DNA of 64,000 nucleotides from assembly GCF_035621455.1 (NCBI RefSeq), contig NZ_CP141823.1, positions 1,116,001 through 1,180,000 of the forward strand, in the 5' to 3' direction. The number at the start of each line of letters is the position of its first letter. The stretch's first letter is position 1. This DNA is from Vibrio natriegens NBRC 15636 = ATCC 14048 = DSM 759 (GTDB lineage Bacteria > Pseudomonadota > Gammaproteobacteria > Enterobacterales > Vibrionaceae). The translations under genes were made by a program, and so were the position numbers. This document shows positions 45,628 to 54,850 of the stretch, in pieces. The notes beneath the pieces were generated by a model. The model worked only from the letters and a program-made list of their open reading frames with translations, searched no databases and was not told the origin of the DNA.

Positions 45628-45655
45628 AAAAAGCTCCGCAATCGCGGAGCTTTTT
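45628..45655. terminator. Bidirectional terminator between helicase and chemoreceptor
   Basis: AAAAGCTCCGC and GCGGAGCTTTT form a perfect stem with a 4-base loop, A-run before and T-run after, between convergent genes. Confidence 0.9.
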
Positions 45656-45683
45656 GATATTTCTGAGTCAGAAAAACCAGCTA

Positions 45684-47327
45684 CTAAATCTGGAATTGCT
45701 TCAGTTCCTGCTGCTGTTTTTCTGCTAAGCCAGACAGCTCTTGCGCCGCTGCCGCTGACTGAGTAATGCCTGTGACGTTCTCGCTGACCAGCTGATAGAT
45801 GTTTGACAGGTTATTGTTGATGTCTGTTGTGACCTGTTTCTGTTCTTCTGAGGCTGTCGCTACGTGCGTGTTAATGGTGTTCAGTTCAGAGATAGACTGA
45901 CTGATGTTATTTAATGAAAGGCTGACTTCTTCAGCGATAGCTTGGTTGTCTTTTAACATAGCCAGGCTAGAGTGCATGCTTTCGTTTGCTGTCCCGGATT
46001 GTTGTTGAAGCTCCTCAATGATGACCTGGATTTCTTTGGTGGATTCTTGAGTTCTGGCCGCGAGCATGCGCACTTCATCCGCGACAACTGCAAAGCCACG
46101 TCCACTTGCCCCTGCACGAGCGGCTTCTATTGCGGCATTTAGTGCCAGTAAATTCGTTTGCTCAGAAATGCCTTCTATTACCTCTATAACGCGTCCAATT
46201 TGCTCTGACTGTTCTTTTAACGAAGTGACAACTACTGCTGCAGCATTGAGTTGTTCAGCCATTTTTGCGCTTGCACGCGTGCTCTCTTCGAACATGTTTA
46301 AGCTTTCTGTGGCAAGCTGTCGAGCTTCTGTTGACGCGGTGTCAGCCGACTGGGCATTGTTGGATACTTCAGTCGCAGCCGATTCCAATTGGTTAATCGC
46401 TGAGGCCACTTGTTCGACTTCCTGCTTTTCATGATCGGAATTGACACTGCTTTGTGTCATGACTGTGGCTAACTCGGTAGATGCGGAAGCGACATCTTCG
46501 CTGATACGCACTAGTGATCTGACCGTGTTACGCAGCTGTTCGATAGTCTGATTCACATCTTGAGCAAGCTGGGATACTTCGTTGTTGCCAATTTCCTCAG
46601 CGTTTACGAGCAGGTTGCCTTTTGCTACTTCGCGCATGGTGTTTTGCAAGTTACGAATTGGGGTCACAATATAGTTGGCCAAGATCCAGCTAATAATTGA
46701 TGCAACTAACAGTATCAATGCGATGGTAATAGCACTTTGAGTTAAGGTGTCAGAATGGACCTTTCCGTTGGCTTGGACGTCGCTGATTACGGTCTGATTG
46801 AGCTTTTCTGAAAGGTTGTCGATGGCGTTGATCATCTCTTCACCCGCTACTCGATATTGCTCCATAGCTGTTTCGAACGTTCGATTGAAGTCTGTCGTGG
46901 TGTATTGGCTCGCGTGCTTTTGGGTAAGTAATGGCGTCATAGTGAGGCGTGTGAAATCCACATAATGGTTCATGGCTTCGCGCATGGCGTTCACTTCTGA
47001 CTGCACTCCCGGCAGATCATTAATGGAATCTAAGAATTCACGGCTTTCAGCCTGTCGCTGCGACAACTCTTGATTAAGGGATTGCACATCTTCTGCACGA
47101 AACAGGCTGTAAATGGCTTTAATGCGCATTGCATAGGTGTTATCGACAATGGCACTCAGGTCATCTTTATGAACGACAAGAGAGTGTGTGGACGTCGAAA
47201 CCTTATTAAATGCTTGATCTAGCTTATTTATCCCGACAGTGAGTCCTATAACAAGTAAAACAACAGTAAATAAAACAGGTAAAAATACCTGTAACTTAAT
47301 AGATAGCGTGCTTAGAAATTGACGCAT
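45684..47327 (-). CDS. Methyl-accepting chemotaxis protein
   Basis: A 547-aa transmembrane chemoreceptor. The ATG at 47327 has GAGGG 5-6 bases upstream. The first membrane helix is at about 10-30, a helical periplasmic domain of four-helix-bundle type covers about 35-185, the second helix is about 187-208, and HAMP follows. The signalling tip is highly conserved ([20 protein letters not shown], then [20 protein letters not shown]), which contacts CheA/CheW. The ligand is unknown. No methylation-tether pentapeptide is seen at the C-terminus. Confidence 0.95.
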   Translation of the reverse strand: MRQFLSTLSIKLQVFLPVLFTVVLLVIGLTVGINKLDQAFNKVSTSTHSLVVHKDDLSAIVDNTYAMRIKAIYSLFRAEDVQSLNQELSQRQAESREFLDSINDLPGVQSEVNAMREAMNHYVDFTRLTMTPLLTQKHASQYTTTDFNRTFETAMEQYRVAGEEMINAIDNLSEKLNQTVISDVQANGKVHSDTLTQSAITIALILLVASIISWILANYIVTPIRNLQNTMREVAKGNLLVNAEEIGNNEVSQLAQDVNQTIEQLRNTVRSLVRISEDVASASTELATVMTQSSVNSDHEKQEVEQVASAINQLESAATEVSNNAQSADTASTEARQLATESLNMFEESTRASAKMAEQLNAAAVVVTSLKEQSEQIGRVIEVIEGISEQTNLLALNAAIEAARAGASGRGFAVVADEVRMLAARTQESTKEIQVIIEELQQQSGTANESMHSSLAMLKDNQAIAEEVSLSLNNISQSISELNTINTHVATASEEQKQVTTDINNNLSNIYQLVSENVTGITQSAAAAQELSGLAEKQQQELKQFQI

Positions 47328-47565
47328 AATTACCCTCAATCTGAATGAATTATTATGTTTTTTATTATTAGATTTGGATTCTAATTGCTATCTTTTTGAA
47401 ATCAATAGGTTAGTGGTTTTTATCTATGCCTTAATGCTATAAGAAAAGTTTAAGTTAGAAATAATTATTCAATTGGTAATTAAAATGTAGGTAATTGGTA
47501 AAGATGAATCAGAGGTGCATGTAAGCGCCAGATTAATCGTTCATTTCCCCTACGAAATGGATAAT

Positions 47566-47616
47566 CTGTCATAGAGGCTTCAATTAAGTGAAACACAACT
47601 GTCACATTTGAGTTCT
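47566..47616 (+). promoter_or_regulatory. Candidate Pho boxes upstream of pstS
   Basis: CTGTCAT (47566-47572) and CTGTCAC (47599-47605) are 33 bases apart, exactly three 11-base Pho periods. Each is followed 11 bases on by a weaker repeat (GCTTCAA at 47577, GAGTTCT at 47610). This suits PhoB binding and phosphate-starvation control of pst. Confidence 0.65.
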
Positions 47617-47646
47617 AAAGTGAGCACCGTTCAAGTGAAACACAAC
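47586..47646 (+). repeat. 14-bp direct repeat in the pstS leader
   Basis: AAGTGAAACACAAC occurs at 47586-47599 and again at 47633-47646, 47 bases apart. The first copy lies between the two PhoB-like half-sites and runs one base into the second; the second ends 30 bases before the pstS start. Confidence 0.7.
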
Positions 47647-47675
47647 GGCAATAAAGCCACTTTAAGGAAATTGTG

Positions 47676-48497
47676 ATGAAAAAGACAGTAATCGGTGCAA
47701 TCGCACTTCTAGGCGCAATGGCAGTGACTCCTGTTTCTGCTAAAGAAACTATCTCTGCAGTGGGTTCTAGCAGCGTAACTCCACTGATGGAAGTTTTCTC
47801 TGAAACATACATGAAGACGAACCCTGAAGTATTTATCGAAGTTCAGGGCCCTGGTTCTTCTGCTGGTGTTAAAGCAGCAAAAAATGGTTCGGCTGACCTA
47901 GGTATGTCTTCTCGTAACCTAAAAGACTCAGAAAAAGAACCAACTCTTATCGAAGAAGTTGTTGCTCGTGACGGTATCGCGGTTGTTGTTAACCCACAAA
48001 ACAAGCTAGCAGGTCTAACTGCTGAGCAAGTAACTGCAATCTACAAAGGCGAAGTATCAAACTGGAAAGAAGTTGGTGGCGAAGACAAGCCAATCGTTGC
48101 AATCACTCGTGATACAGCTTCTGGTACTCGTGGTGCATTCGAAGACATCATGTCTCTAAAAATGAAAGTTTCTGGTAAGAAAGTTTCTGCTATCTCTCAA
48201 CGTGCTCAAGTTGCTAACGGTAACGGCGCACTAAAAACTATGGTTGCTTCTAACCCATACGCAATCGGCTACATCTCACTAGGTACTGTAGACAACACAG
48301 TTCACGCACTAGCAATCGACAGTGTAGATGCAACAGTTGCTAACGTTAAAAACGGTTCTTACAAAGTAGCTCGCCCATTCCTTGTTCTTTACAAAGAAGG
48401 CAAACCATCTGCTGAAACGCAAAAATTCCTAGATTGGATGCTAACTGAAGATGCTCAAAAGCTAGTTGACCAAAACGGTTACATCTCAGTTCACTAA
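47676..48497 (+). CDS. pstS: PstS: periplasmic phosphate-binding protein
   Basis: Captures phosphate for the high-affinity Pst transporter. AAGGAA is 6 bases before the ATG at 47676; the 273-aa precursor has a signal peptide ending at VSA. Phosphate-binding motifs SAVGSSSVTPLMEVF, GPGSSAGVKAA, LGMSSR and TRDTASGTRGAFE are present. It belongs to the shorter PstS type. Codon use is strongly optimised, as expected for a highly made binding protein. A strong hairpin lies between it and pstC. Confidence 0.95.
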   Translation: MKKTVIGAIALLGAMAVTPVSAKETISAVGSSSVTPLMEVFSETYMKTNPEVFIEVQGPGSSAGVKAAKNGSADLGMSSRNLKDSEKEPTLIEEVVARDGIAVVVNPQNKLAGLTAEQVTAIYKGEVSNWKEVGGEDKPIVAITRDTASGTRGAFEDIMSLKMKVSGKKVSAISQRAQVANGNGALKTMVASNPYAIGYISLGTVDNTVHALAIDSVDATVANVKNGSYKVARPFLVLYKEGKPSAETQKFLDWMLTEDAQKLVDQNGYISVH

Positions 48498-48519
48498 TCT
48501 TATCGTGACACTTAAGTTT

Positions 48520-48550
48520 GCTCAGCCCACTGTTTAGGGCTGAGCCTTTT
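48520..48550 (+). terminator. Attenuating terminator between pstS and pstC
   Basis: GCTCAGCCC and GGGCTGAGC form a perfect 9-bp stem with an 8-base loop followed by TTTT. It probably ends or stabilises most pstS mRNA, with some read-through into pstCAB, giving more binding protein than transporter. Confidence 0.65.
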
Positions 48551-48597
48551 CATCCATAGCGTTCATTGGCTAACAACCAGAACCGTGAGATTTTTAA

Positions 48598-49530
48598 ATG
48601 ACCATCGCAACAAATAGTGAAAAGCTTATGAATACTGACGCTAAAGCTATCAGCAAGCCAGGCCTGCGCGAGAAACGTCGTGTAGACTGGAAAGAGCGTA
48701 TCTTCCACGGCTTGTTCCTCACCAGTGCCGTTATCGGCATCGTATCATTGGCAGTAATTGCTTACTTTATTGTTCGAGAGAGTATTCCTGCATTTCAAGA
48801 AGTTGGGGTCTCGGGCATTGTTTTAGGTCAAAACTGGCTACCACCTGCACTTTACGGTGTTGCAACCATGATTGTTGCTTCCGTTGTTTCGACAGCTGGC
48901 GCAGTAATGGTTGGTGTTCCGGTTGGTGTTTTGACTGCAATCTTTATCGCTGAAATCGCGCCTAAGCGTTTAGCTGACGTCATTCGTCCGGCTGTAGAGC
49001 TGTTGGCGGGTATCCCTTCGGTGGTATATGGTTTCTTTGGTTTGGTTATCATCGTACCTTTGATCCAAAACATCTTTAACGTACCAGCAGGTAACACGAT
49101 TCTTGCGGGTATCATCGTTCTTGGTGTTATGATTCTACCAACGGTAATTACCGTATCTGAAACGTCTATCCGTGCTGTACCTCGTGCTTACAAAGAGGGC
49201 TCACTGGCTCTAGGCGCATCTAAAATCTACACGATTTTCAAATTGCTCGTTCCTGCGGCTCGTTCAGGGATTATGACCGGTGTGATTCTTGGTATCGGTC
49301 GTGCTTTGGGTGAGACGATGGCAATCATCATGGTTATGGGTAACGCACCGGCAATGCCAGAAGGCATTCTGGACTCTGCACGTACGCTAACCGCGAACAT
49401 TGCTATTGAGATGTCTTACGCAAGTGGTGTCCACGCGAACGCACTTTACGCTACTGGTGTAGTACTGCTGGTCTTCATCATGTCGTTGAACGCTGTACTT
49501 CTTTACCTAAACCGAGAAAAAGCGAAGTAA
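48598..49530 (+). CDS. pstC: PstC: phosphate ABC transporter permease
   Basis: A 310-aa inner-membrane permease with about six helices. The family segments are evident: AVELLAGIPSVVYGFFGLV and the coupling loop YKEGSLALGASKIYTIFKLLVP that contacts the ATPase. It pairs with PstA to form the phosphate channel. An in-frame Met ten codons further on is an alternative start. It belongs to pstSCAB. Confidence 0.95.
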   Translation: MTIATNSEKLMNTDAKAISKPGLREKRRVDWKERIFHGLFLTSAVIGIVSLAVIAYFIVRESIPAFQEVGVSGIVLGQNWLPPALYGVATMIVASVVSTAGAVMVGVPVGVLTAIFIAEIAPKRLADVIRPAVELLAGIPSVVYGFFGLVIIVPLIQNIFNVPAGNTILAGIIVLGVMILPTVITVSETSIRAVPRAYKEGSLALGASKIYTIFKLLVPAARSGIMTGVILGIGRALGETMAIIMVMGNAPAMPEGILDSARTLTANIAIEMSYASGVHANALYATGVVLLVFIMSLNAVLLYLNREKAK

Positions 49531-49552
49531 TCGCTCGTTAAAGGTGACAATT

Positions 49553-50416
49553 ATGGATCGCGCAAAACTAAAACAAGCTCGCCAGTTCAAAGATAACGTC
49601 TTTAACGCTTTCGTTTGGATCTCGGCAGGATTAACGGTAGGTTTTTTGTTCTGGATTATCTGGTACATCCTATCAAACGGTCTGCAACACGTAGATTGGA
49701 AATTCATTACTGATAACTACACTCGTACAGGTGATGAACACGGTATCTTCCCGATGATCGTGTCAACTATCTATATGGTTATCGCATCTATCGCTGTGGC
49801 TGCGCCACTCGGTATCATGACGGCAATCTATCTGACTGAATACGCAAAAGTCGGTAGCCGTTTAGTGAAAGTGATTCGATTCTGTACTGAATCCCTGGCA
49901 GGTATCCCGTCGATCATCTTCGGTCTGTTCGGTATGACTTTCTTCGTGGCAATTCTTGGTCTTGGTTTCTCGATTCTATCGGGTGCACTGACACTAAGTA
50001 TTCTGATTCTGCCAGTTATCATCCGTACCACGGAAGAAGCACTAATGGCAGTGCCACAAACGTATCGTGAAGGCTCGTACGGCCTTGGCGCTTCTAAAAT
50101 TTACACTATCTGGCGTTTGATTCTTCCGAGCGCAATGCCAGGTATCTTAACCTCGGTCATTCTTAGTATTGGTCGTGTCATTGGTGAGTCTGCTCCAGTA
50201 TTCCTGACAGCAGGTATGGTGGCTCGTATTCCTGATTCTTTACTCGATTCAGGTCGTACGCTAACCGTTCACCTTTACAAACTCACTACCGAACTGTTTA
50301 CCGTTGAGGAATGGAATCAGGCTTACGGTACGGCAACGGTGCTTATTGTGGTTGTTCTTTTGATCAACATGGTGACTAAACTGATTGCAAGACGTTTTAA
50401 CACTGCAACTTACTAA
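49553..50416 (+). CDS. pstA: PstA: phosphate ABC transporter permease
   Basis: The second permease subunit, 287 aa from the ATG at 49553 (AAGGTG upstream). FCTESLAGIPSIIFGLFGM and the coupling loop YREGSYGLGASKIYTIWRLILP mirror PstC. About six membrane helices are predicted. It begins 22 bases after pstC and precedes pstB. Confidence 0.95.
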   Translation: MDRAKLKQARQFKDNVFNAFVWISAGLTVGFLFWIIWYILSNGLQHVDWKFITDNYTRTGDEHGIFPMIVSTIYMVIASIAVAAPLGIMTAIYLTEYAKVGSRLVKVIRFCTESLAGIPSIIFGLFGMTFFVAILGLGFSILSGALTLSILILPVIIRTTEEALMAVPQTYREGSYGLGASKIYTIWRLILPSAMPGILTSVILSIGRVIGESAPVFLTAGMVARIPDSLLDSGRTLTVHLYKLTTELFTVEEWNQAYGTATVLIVVVLLINMVTKLIARRFNTATY

Positions 50417-50476
50417 CAAAACAAATTAAGAACGCACGTTAAAAGACACGAATTTAAGATTTAAGAGATTAAGAAC

Positions 50477-51226
50477 ATGAACAAGTTTGATATTGAAAAC
50501 CTAGACCTTTTTTACGGTGAAAACCAAGCACTGAAATCAATCAACCTGCCTATTCCAGTTCGTCAGGTAACGGCACTAATCGGCCCGTCAGGTTGTGGTA
50601 AGTCAACACTTCTGCGTTGTTTGAACCGTATGAACGACCTGATTGAAGGCGTAACCATTACTGGTAAGCTGGCGATGGATGGTGAAGACATCTACGGCAA
50701 TATTGATGTCGCGGATCTTCGTATTAAAGTCGGTATGGTATTCCAGAAGCCAAACCCATTCCCAATGAGCATTTACGAGAATGTGGCTTATGGCTTACGT
50801 GCTCAAGGTGTTAAAGACAAAAAGTACATTGATGAAGTGGTTGAGCGTTCACTACGTGGCGCAGCACTTTGGGATGAAGTGAAAGATCGTCTTAAGTCAC
50901 ACGCTTTTGGTCTTTCTGGTGGTCAGCAGCAGCGTCTGTGTATTGCACGCACAATCGCTATGGAACCTGATGTGATCCTTATGGACGAGCCAACGTCGGC
51001 GCTTGACCCAATTGCAACGCACAAAATCGAAGAATTGATGGAAGAGCTGAAGAAGAACTACACCATCGTTATCGTGACTCACTCAATGCAACAGGCGCGT
51101 CGTATTTCTGACCGCACTGCGTTCTTCCTGATGGGAGAACTGGTTGAGCACAACGATACGCAAGTGATCTTCAGTAGCCCACAAGATGACCGAACTCAAG
51201 GTTACGTAAACGGTGACTTCGGTTAA
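50477..51226 (+). CDS. pstB: PstB: phosphate ABC transporter ATPase
   Basis: A 249-aa ATP-binding subunit that drives phosphate import. Walker A is GPSGCGKST, the signature [16 protein letters not shown] and Walker [14 protein letters not shown], all canonical. The AGGAL-like start ([19 protein letters not shown]) matches PstB. No phoU follows: the operon ends at a strong terminator, so signalling to PhoR, if any, would depend on a PhoU encoded elsewhere. Confidence 0.96.
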   Translation: MNKFDIENLDLFYGENQALKSINLPIPVRQVTALIGPSGCGKSTLLRCLNRMNDLIEGVTITGKLAMDGEDIYGNIDVADLRIKVGMVFQKPNPFPMSIYENVAYGLRAQGVKDKKYIDEVVERSLRGAALWDEVKDRLKSHAFGLSGGQQQRLCIARTIAMEPDVILMDEPTSALDPIATHKIEELMEELKKNYTIVIVTHSMQQARRISDRTAFFLMGELVEHNDTQVIFSSPQDDRTQGYVNGDFG

Positions 51227-51274
51227 TCAACAATATTTATTGGCATAAATACATAACTATAAGCGATGGTAACT

Positions 51275-51302
51275 TTGCCCCTCTATATGAGGGGCTTTTT
51301 TT
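51275..51302 (+). terminator. Terminator after pstB
   Basis: GCCCCTC and GAGGGGC form a 7-bp stem with a 5-base loop and a run of seven T, touching the stop codon of the convergent batD gene. Confidence 0.88.
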
Positions 51303-52944
51303 ATAGCTTTTCAAGCTCAGGGCTAGATTGAGTTTTTTTCGCCTTTGACAGCTTATTAATATTGTCGAGTAAAGAATCTGAATTCCAAGGTTGCTGCTCG
51401 GCACTGAAGCGGGCTTGATTCATCACTTCTAGATCGTGCTTCACCGCTTCCACGACTTCTGAATTCAACGATTCACGGTTTGCATCTAAATATTCGTTAA
51501 TGGCTCTTTCGATTTTGGCGGCATCGCCTTGCTTGATAACAGCCTTGAGCCCGTCAACGTTCAGAGGAGCTTGCGAATTTATCTCTTGATTTTTACTTTC
51601 GTGAGGACGCTTTTTCCAAACCACAACCGTGATGATAGATGTTATTACCCACAGTCCTGCGAAGACAAAAGTGAGCACTCGCCATAGTTCACTGACGCCA
51701 CCTTGAGCAGGAGGAGTCACTGTCGTTGCTGGCGTTTGTGGCAGAGTTGTTTCTGGCAGGGTAATCAAGCCCATATCACTTTGCTCTACATCCAGTTCAA
51801 TGGCCTCTATCGTCGCCTTTTTGGCTTCGTCCTGAATGCTGTTCCACCAGTTTAGTGTATAACCGGGCAGGGAATAAGTGCCTACTTCCGTTGGTATGAT
51901 CACTTGTTTCACCGTCATGACCAGAGTGCCATCTCGCGTCGTTGCAAACTGCGGTTGTTCTGGATACACACGCAGTGACGTTGGGTAATCCATATCAATT
52001 CGAGGTAAGAACTCTGCTTGGGTTCCACGCGCCTTGATTTGAATAGTGCGAGTGATGGAAGAGCCTTGCTTTACTTTATTCAGTTCATTTGGCGATAACT
52101 TGTTACCCTGGTCGTCTTGCCAACTTTGCGTCATCTCTAACGCTGAGGCTGGCAACCATTTCCCCTGAAACTCCGCAGGAATGGCTTTGACCGTAATCGG
52201 CATTTGTTCAATGTTGGTTTTGATTGGCATGACCTTGGTCGAACCCGTCAGGCTATCACCGTAAATGTACGAACCTGTCAGCTGTGGACCATTTAACGTG
52301 TAAGTGCCGGCAGTATCCGCGGTCAAACGAAAAGATTGCTCTACAACCGTCACTTCAAGCCCATCCATGACTTGCTGACCTTGTTGCATTTCTCCAACGG
52401 GTTCGAGTTTCATCCCGTCAATGCTAGGTGGAATGATCTTAGGGTTGTCCAAGCGACGAGTATCCGCTTTGATAATGAGCCGCATACGTAAGTTTGCCGA
52501 TTGCTGCGGGTATAAAGTATGGTTGTCGACGCTCATTGAGAAGCTGAACAGATCGTCGAGATCAGGTTCCGTTTGACTCGCGGTTACTCGCAATTTAATT
52601 GGCTCAGTACTCATTCCGTCCACGGCAAAGCTAGGAATGGTTAACACTCCTTCTTTCATCGGAGCGATAGAGATGCTCCACTCGGTACGTAAATATTTAC
52701 GACCATTAATATTATTGCTGGAGCGGCCGTAGCGAGGTTGCCCTAAGAAAAAGTCTTTATCTAATACACTGAAATCGATCGCGTCGGAACTCAACTCCGT
52801 GTCAGCCATGATTCTCAGGTTGATGACTTCGTTTTTCACGGCTTGAGTTTTGTTGACACTCGCTTCGAGACTTTGAGCCATTGCCGAAATACTCGATAAC
52901 ACGCTGGTCAAAAAAATAAAAACCAGCATTACGCCTTTTTTCAT
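51301..52944 (-). CDS. batD: BatD-family protein
   Basis: Last gene of the moxR-bat operon. The start is taken as the ATG at 52944 (547 aa), where a signal peptide (KKGVMLVFIFLTSVLSSISAMAQ) begins, 7 bases after the preceding stop. A large periplasmic beta-rich BatD region (about 25-415), a membrane helix (about 425-445, VLTFVFAGLWVITSIITVVVW) and a helical cytoplasmic tail follow. Bat proteins were first linked to aerotolerance in Bacteroides, but their job is still unclear; they probably form an inner-membrane complex with the VWA proteins. Confidence 0.88.
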   Translation of the reverse strand: MKKGVMLVFIFLTSVLSSISAMAQSLEASVNKTQAVKNEVINLRIMADTELSSDAIDFSVLDKDFFLGQPRYGRSSNNINGRKYLRTEWSISIAPMKEGVLTIPSFAVDGMSTEPIKLRVTASQTEPDLDDLFSFSMSVDNHTLYPQQSANLRMRLIIKADTRRLDNPKIIPPSIDGMKLEPVGEMQQGQQVMDGLEVTVVEQSFRLTADTAGTYTLNGPQLTGSYIYGDSLTGSTKVMPIKTNIEQMPITVKAIPAEFQGKWLPASALEMTQSWQDDQGNKLSPNELNKVKQGSSITRTIQIKARGTQAEFLPRIDMDYPTSLRVYPEQPQFATTRDGTLVMTVKQVIIPTEVGTYSLPGYTLNWWNSIQDEAKKATIEAIELDVEQSDMGLITLPETTLPQTPATTVTPPAQGGVSELWRVLTFVFAGLWVITSIITVVVWKKRPHESKNQEINSQAPLNVDGLKAVIKQGDAAKIERAINEYLDANRESLNSEVVEAVKHDLEVMNQARFSAEQQPWNSDSLLDNINKLSKAKKTQSSPELEKL

Positions 52945-52951
52945 CACAGGC

Positions 52952-54850
52952 TTACCACTCCTTTTGCGATTGTTGCGGACGTTGTTTTTGCTGCGCTTGC
53001 AGCTGCATTTGTGCACGAATCAGAAAGCTTGGATCGCGCGCGCTTTCTACTGCCTCCAGGCGGCGGAATTCAGGATCATCCTGCTGTGATTGGTCTGGTT
53101 GAGCCTGAACCTTCATCGGTTGACCGTCTTGCTCAGACGTATTGTCGTCTTTTTGATGGTTGCTTTTTGACTCTTTTTGTTGGTTTTCCTTTTTATTTTC
53201 AATGTCTTGACGATTTTGTGACTGTTGTCCTTGCTCCTGAACCTGATCATTTTGAGACTGTTGCTGCTGTTGCTGCTGTTGCTGCTGTTGCTGCTGTTGC
53301 TGCTGTTGCTGCTGTTGCTGCTGTTGCTGCTGTTGCTGCTGTTGCTGCTGTTGCTGCTGTTGCTGCTGTTGCTGCTGTTGCTGCTGTTGCTGCTGTTGCT
53401 GCTGTTGCTGCTGTTGCTGCTGTTGCTGCTGTTGCTGCTGTTGCTGCTGTTGCTGCTGTTGCTGCTGTTGCTGCTGTTGCTGCTGTTGCTGCTGTTGCTG
53501 CTGTTGCTGCTGTTGCTTCAATTTCTCCTCTACTACCGAGAGGTTTTTCTTCGCTGAGTCGAAATCGGGTTTTTCTTTGATCAATTCTTTGTATAGGTCC
53601 GCAGCTTCTTCGAGCTGACCATTTTGCGCCAGAGCATTCGCGAGGTTATAACGCCCTTCAAATGATGGATTGTCAGAAAACGCTTTGATTGCCATTTCAT
53701 AATCTCCGCTTTGGTAACTCGCTGCACCTTTCCAATTTGGATCGGTAAACACGCTTTTGGCCTTCTCAAATTCGCCTTTTTGATAGAGCTCGGCACCTTG
53801 CTGGTTTTCATTTAAGAATGGGTTTGCTTCAACCTTAGCAGTCCAGGTCAATGGCGTAAGTCCGGCGATAAATAGCCAAATGACACCGCGACGGAAAAGC
53901 AAAGCAGCAGGAAGTAACAGCAACGGTAATAACCAAAAACCATTATTCATTCTCGATCCAGTTTGCACTTCTTCGTTTTGTTTCGCGGCAAAGCTATTGC
54001 CCATTTGATTGGTAAAATCTGCAATAGTTTCGACATCCCGGTTGTTATATTGAATCGGAATAAATAGTCCGCCAGTTTTATTGGCGAGCGTCTGCAGGTT
54101 TTTTAAATTTGTTTTCGCGACTACCGTTGTCCCTTGGCTATTCTTGAGCAGGGAGCCATTTGGCAGCGCAATTGGTGCACCATTTGCTGTGCCTATTGCA
54201 AGGACAGATACACGGAATTTTTTACCTTTTAGCAGGTTAAGTGAGTTGGTTAGTTCAGCATCGTCAAGATCGTCGGCTAATACAATAATGTCACCTTGAT
54301 TGGTTCCTGCTTGAGAAAACTGATTTAACGCCAACTGAATTGCAGATGGCAGGTTAGCCCCTTGAAAAGGCATCAAGTCAGGGGATAAGTTCTCGATAAT
54401 GCCAGCTAACGTGTTTGAGTCGGTTGTGAGCGGGCTCAAGCTGTACGCATCACCAGCGTAGGCGACAAGCCCTGTTGCACCTTCTTTCCAGTTAGGCAGC
54501 AAGTCTAGAGCTTTATAGCGAGTTTGCGCTAATCGGTCTGGTTTGATATCCGTTGCATACATGGATCGCGACATATCGAGAACCAAAATGCGGTTTTGAC
54601 TCAATTTAAAGCTTGGGCGTTCATTCGATTGCCAACTTGGGCCTGCCAGTGCAATACAAGCTAAGGCCCAGGTGACTCCCCAAACGGTAAAGGTGTGCTT
54701 TGATTGCACAGTGTTTCCCAACACTTTCGCTAAATGAGGAGCAATAAGCGTTGTTCTTTTGTCCGTCAATTTTTTATTTAGCGTGAGCGCGATGGGGATC
54801 GCGATCAGTCCAGTCAGCCAAAGTGGGTGGAGGAAAATAAACTCAGACAT
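52952..54850 (-). CDS. batB: BatB-type VWA protein with TPR and a giant polyglutamine tract
   Basis: A 632-aa membrane-anchored protein. Membrane helices lie near residues 8-25, 52-72 and 305-340; a von Willebrand A domain between them (about 85-290) has a MIDAS motif DMSRSMYATD. A TPR-like part (about 355-440, FEKAKSVFTD, GQLEEAADLYKELIK) resembles BatC, so this is a BatB/BatC fusion. Residues 446-531 are 86 consecutive Gln, then a Gln/Lys/Asp-rich tail. It overlaps batA by 8 bases. The tract is encoded by a 9-bp repeat that can change length without breaking frame. Confidence 0.9.
   Translation of the reverse strand: MSEFIFLHPLWLTGLIAIPIALTLNKKLTDKRTTLIAPHLAKVLGNTVQSKHTFTVWGVTWALACIALAGPSWQSNERPSFKLSQNRILVLDMSRSMYATDIKPDRLAQTRYKALDLLPNWKEGATGLVAYAGDAYSLSPLTTDSNTLAGIIENLSPDLMPFQGANLPSAIQLALNQFSQAGTNQGDIIVLADDLDDAELTNSLNLLKGKKFRVSVLAIGTANGAPIALPNGSLLKNSQGTTVVAKTNLKNLQTLANKTGGLFIPIQYNNRDVETIADFTNQMGNSFAAKQNEEVQTGSRMNNGFWLLPLLLLPAALLFRRGVIWLFIAGLTPLTWTAKVEANPFLNENQQGAELYQKGEFEKAKSVFTDPNWKGAASYQSGDYEMAIKAFSDNPSFEGRYNLANALAQNGQLEEAADLYKELIKEKPDFDSAKKNLSVVEEKLKQQQQQQQQQQQQQQQQQQQQQQQQQQQQQQQQQQQQQQQQQQQQQQQQQQQQQQQQQQQQQQQQQQQQQQQQQQQQQQQQQQQQQQSQNDQVQEQGQQSQNRQDIENKKENQQKESKSNHQKDDNTSEQDGQPMKVQAQPDQSQQDDPEFRRLEAVESARDPSFLIRAQMQLQAQQKQRPQQSQKEW
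53258..53515. repeat. 9-bp tandem repeat (about 28.7 copies) coding polyglutamine
   Basis: The unit CTGTTGCTG (CAG CAA CAG on the coding strand) repeats for 258 bases with no visible interruption, coding 86 Gln in BatB. Such perfect repeats of 9 bases slip in replication but keep frame. Leucine- and alanine-rich open frames on the plus strand are artefacts of it. Confidence 0.95.

Larger units (their letters stand above)
47328..47675. other. Intergenic region upstream of pstS
   Basis: About 350 bases between divergent chemoreceptor and pstS genes, AT-rich at first, then with Pho-box-like elements and a 14-bp direct repeat close to pstS, described separately. No coding frame is seen. Confidence 0.5.

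Noticed and set aside
53011-53580. Long plus-strand frames rich in Leu, or in Ala and Val, across the CTG/TTG repeat
   Set aside because: They are antisense translations of the polyglutamine repeat of batB, with no ribosome site or domain.
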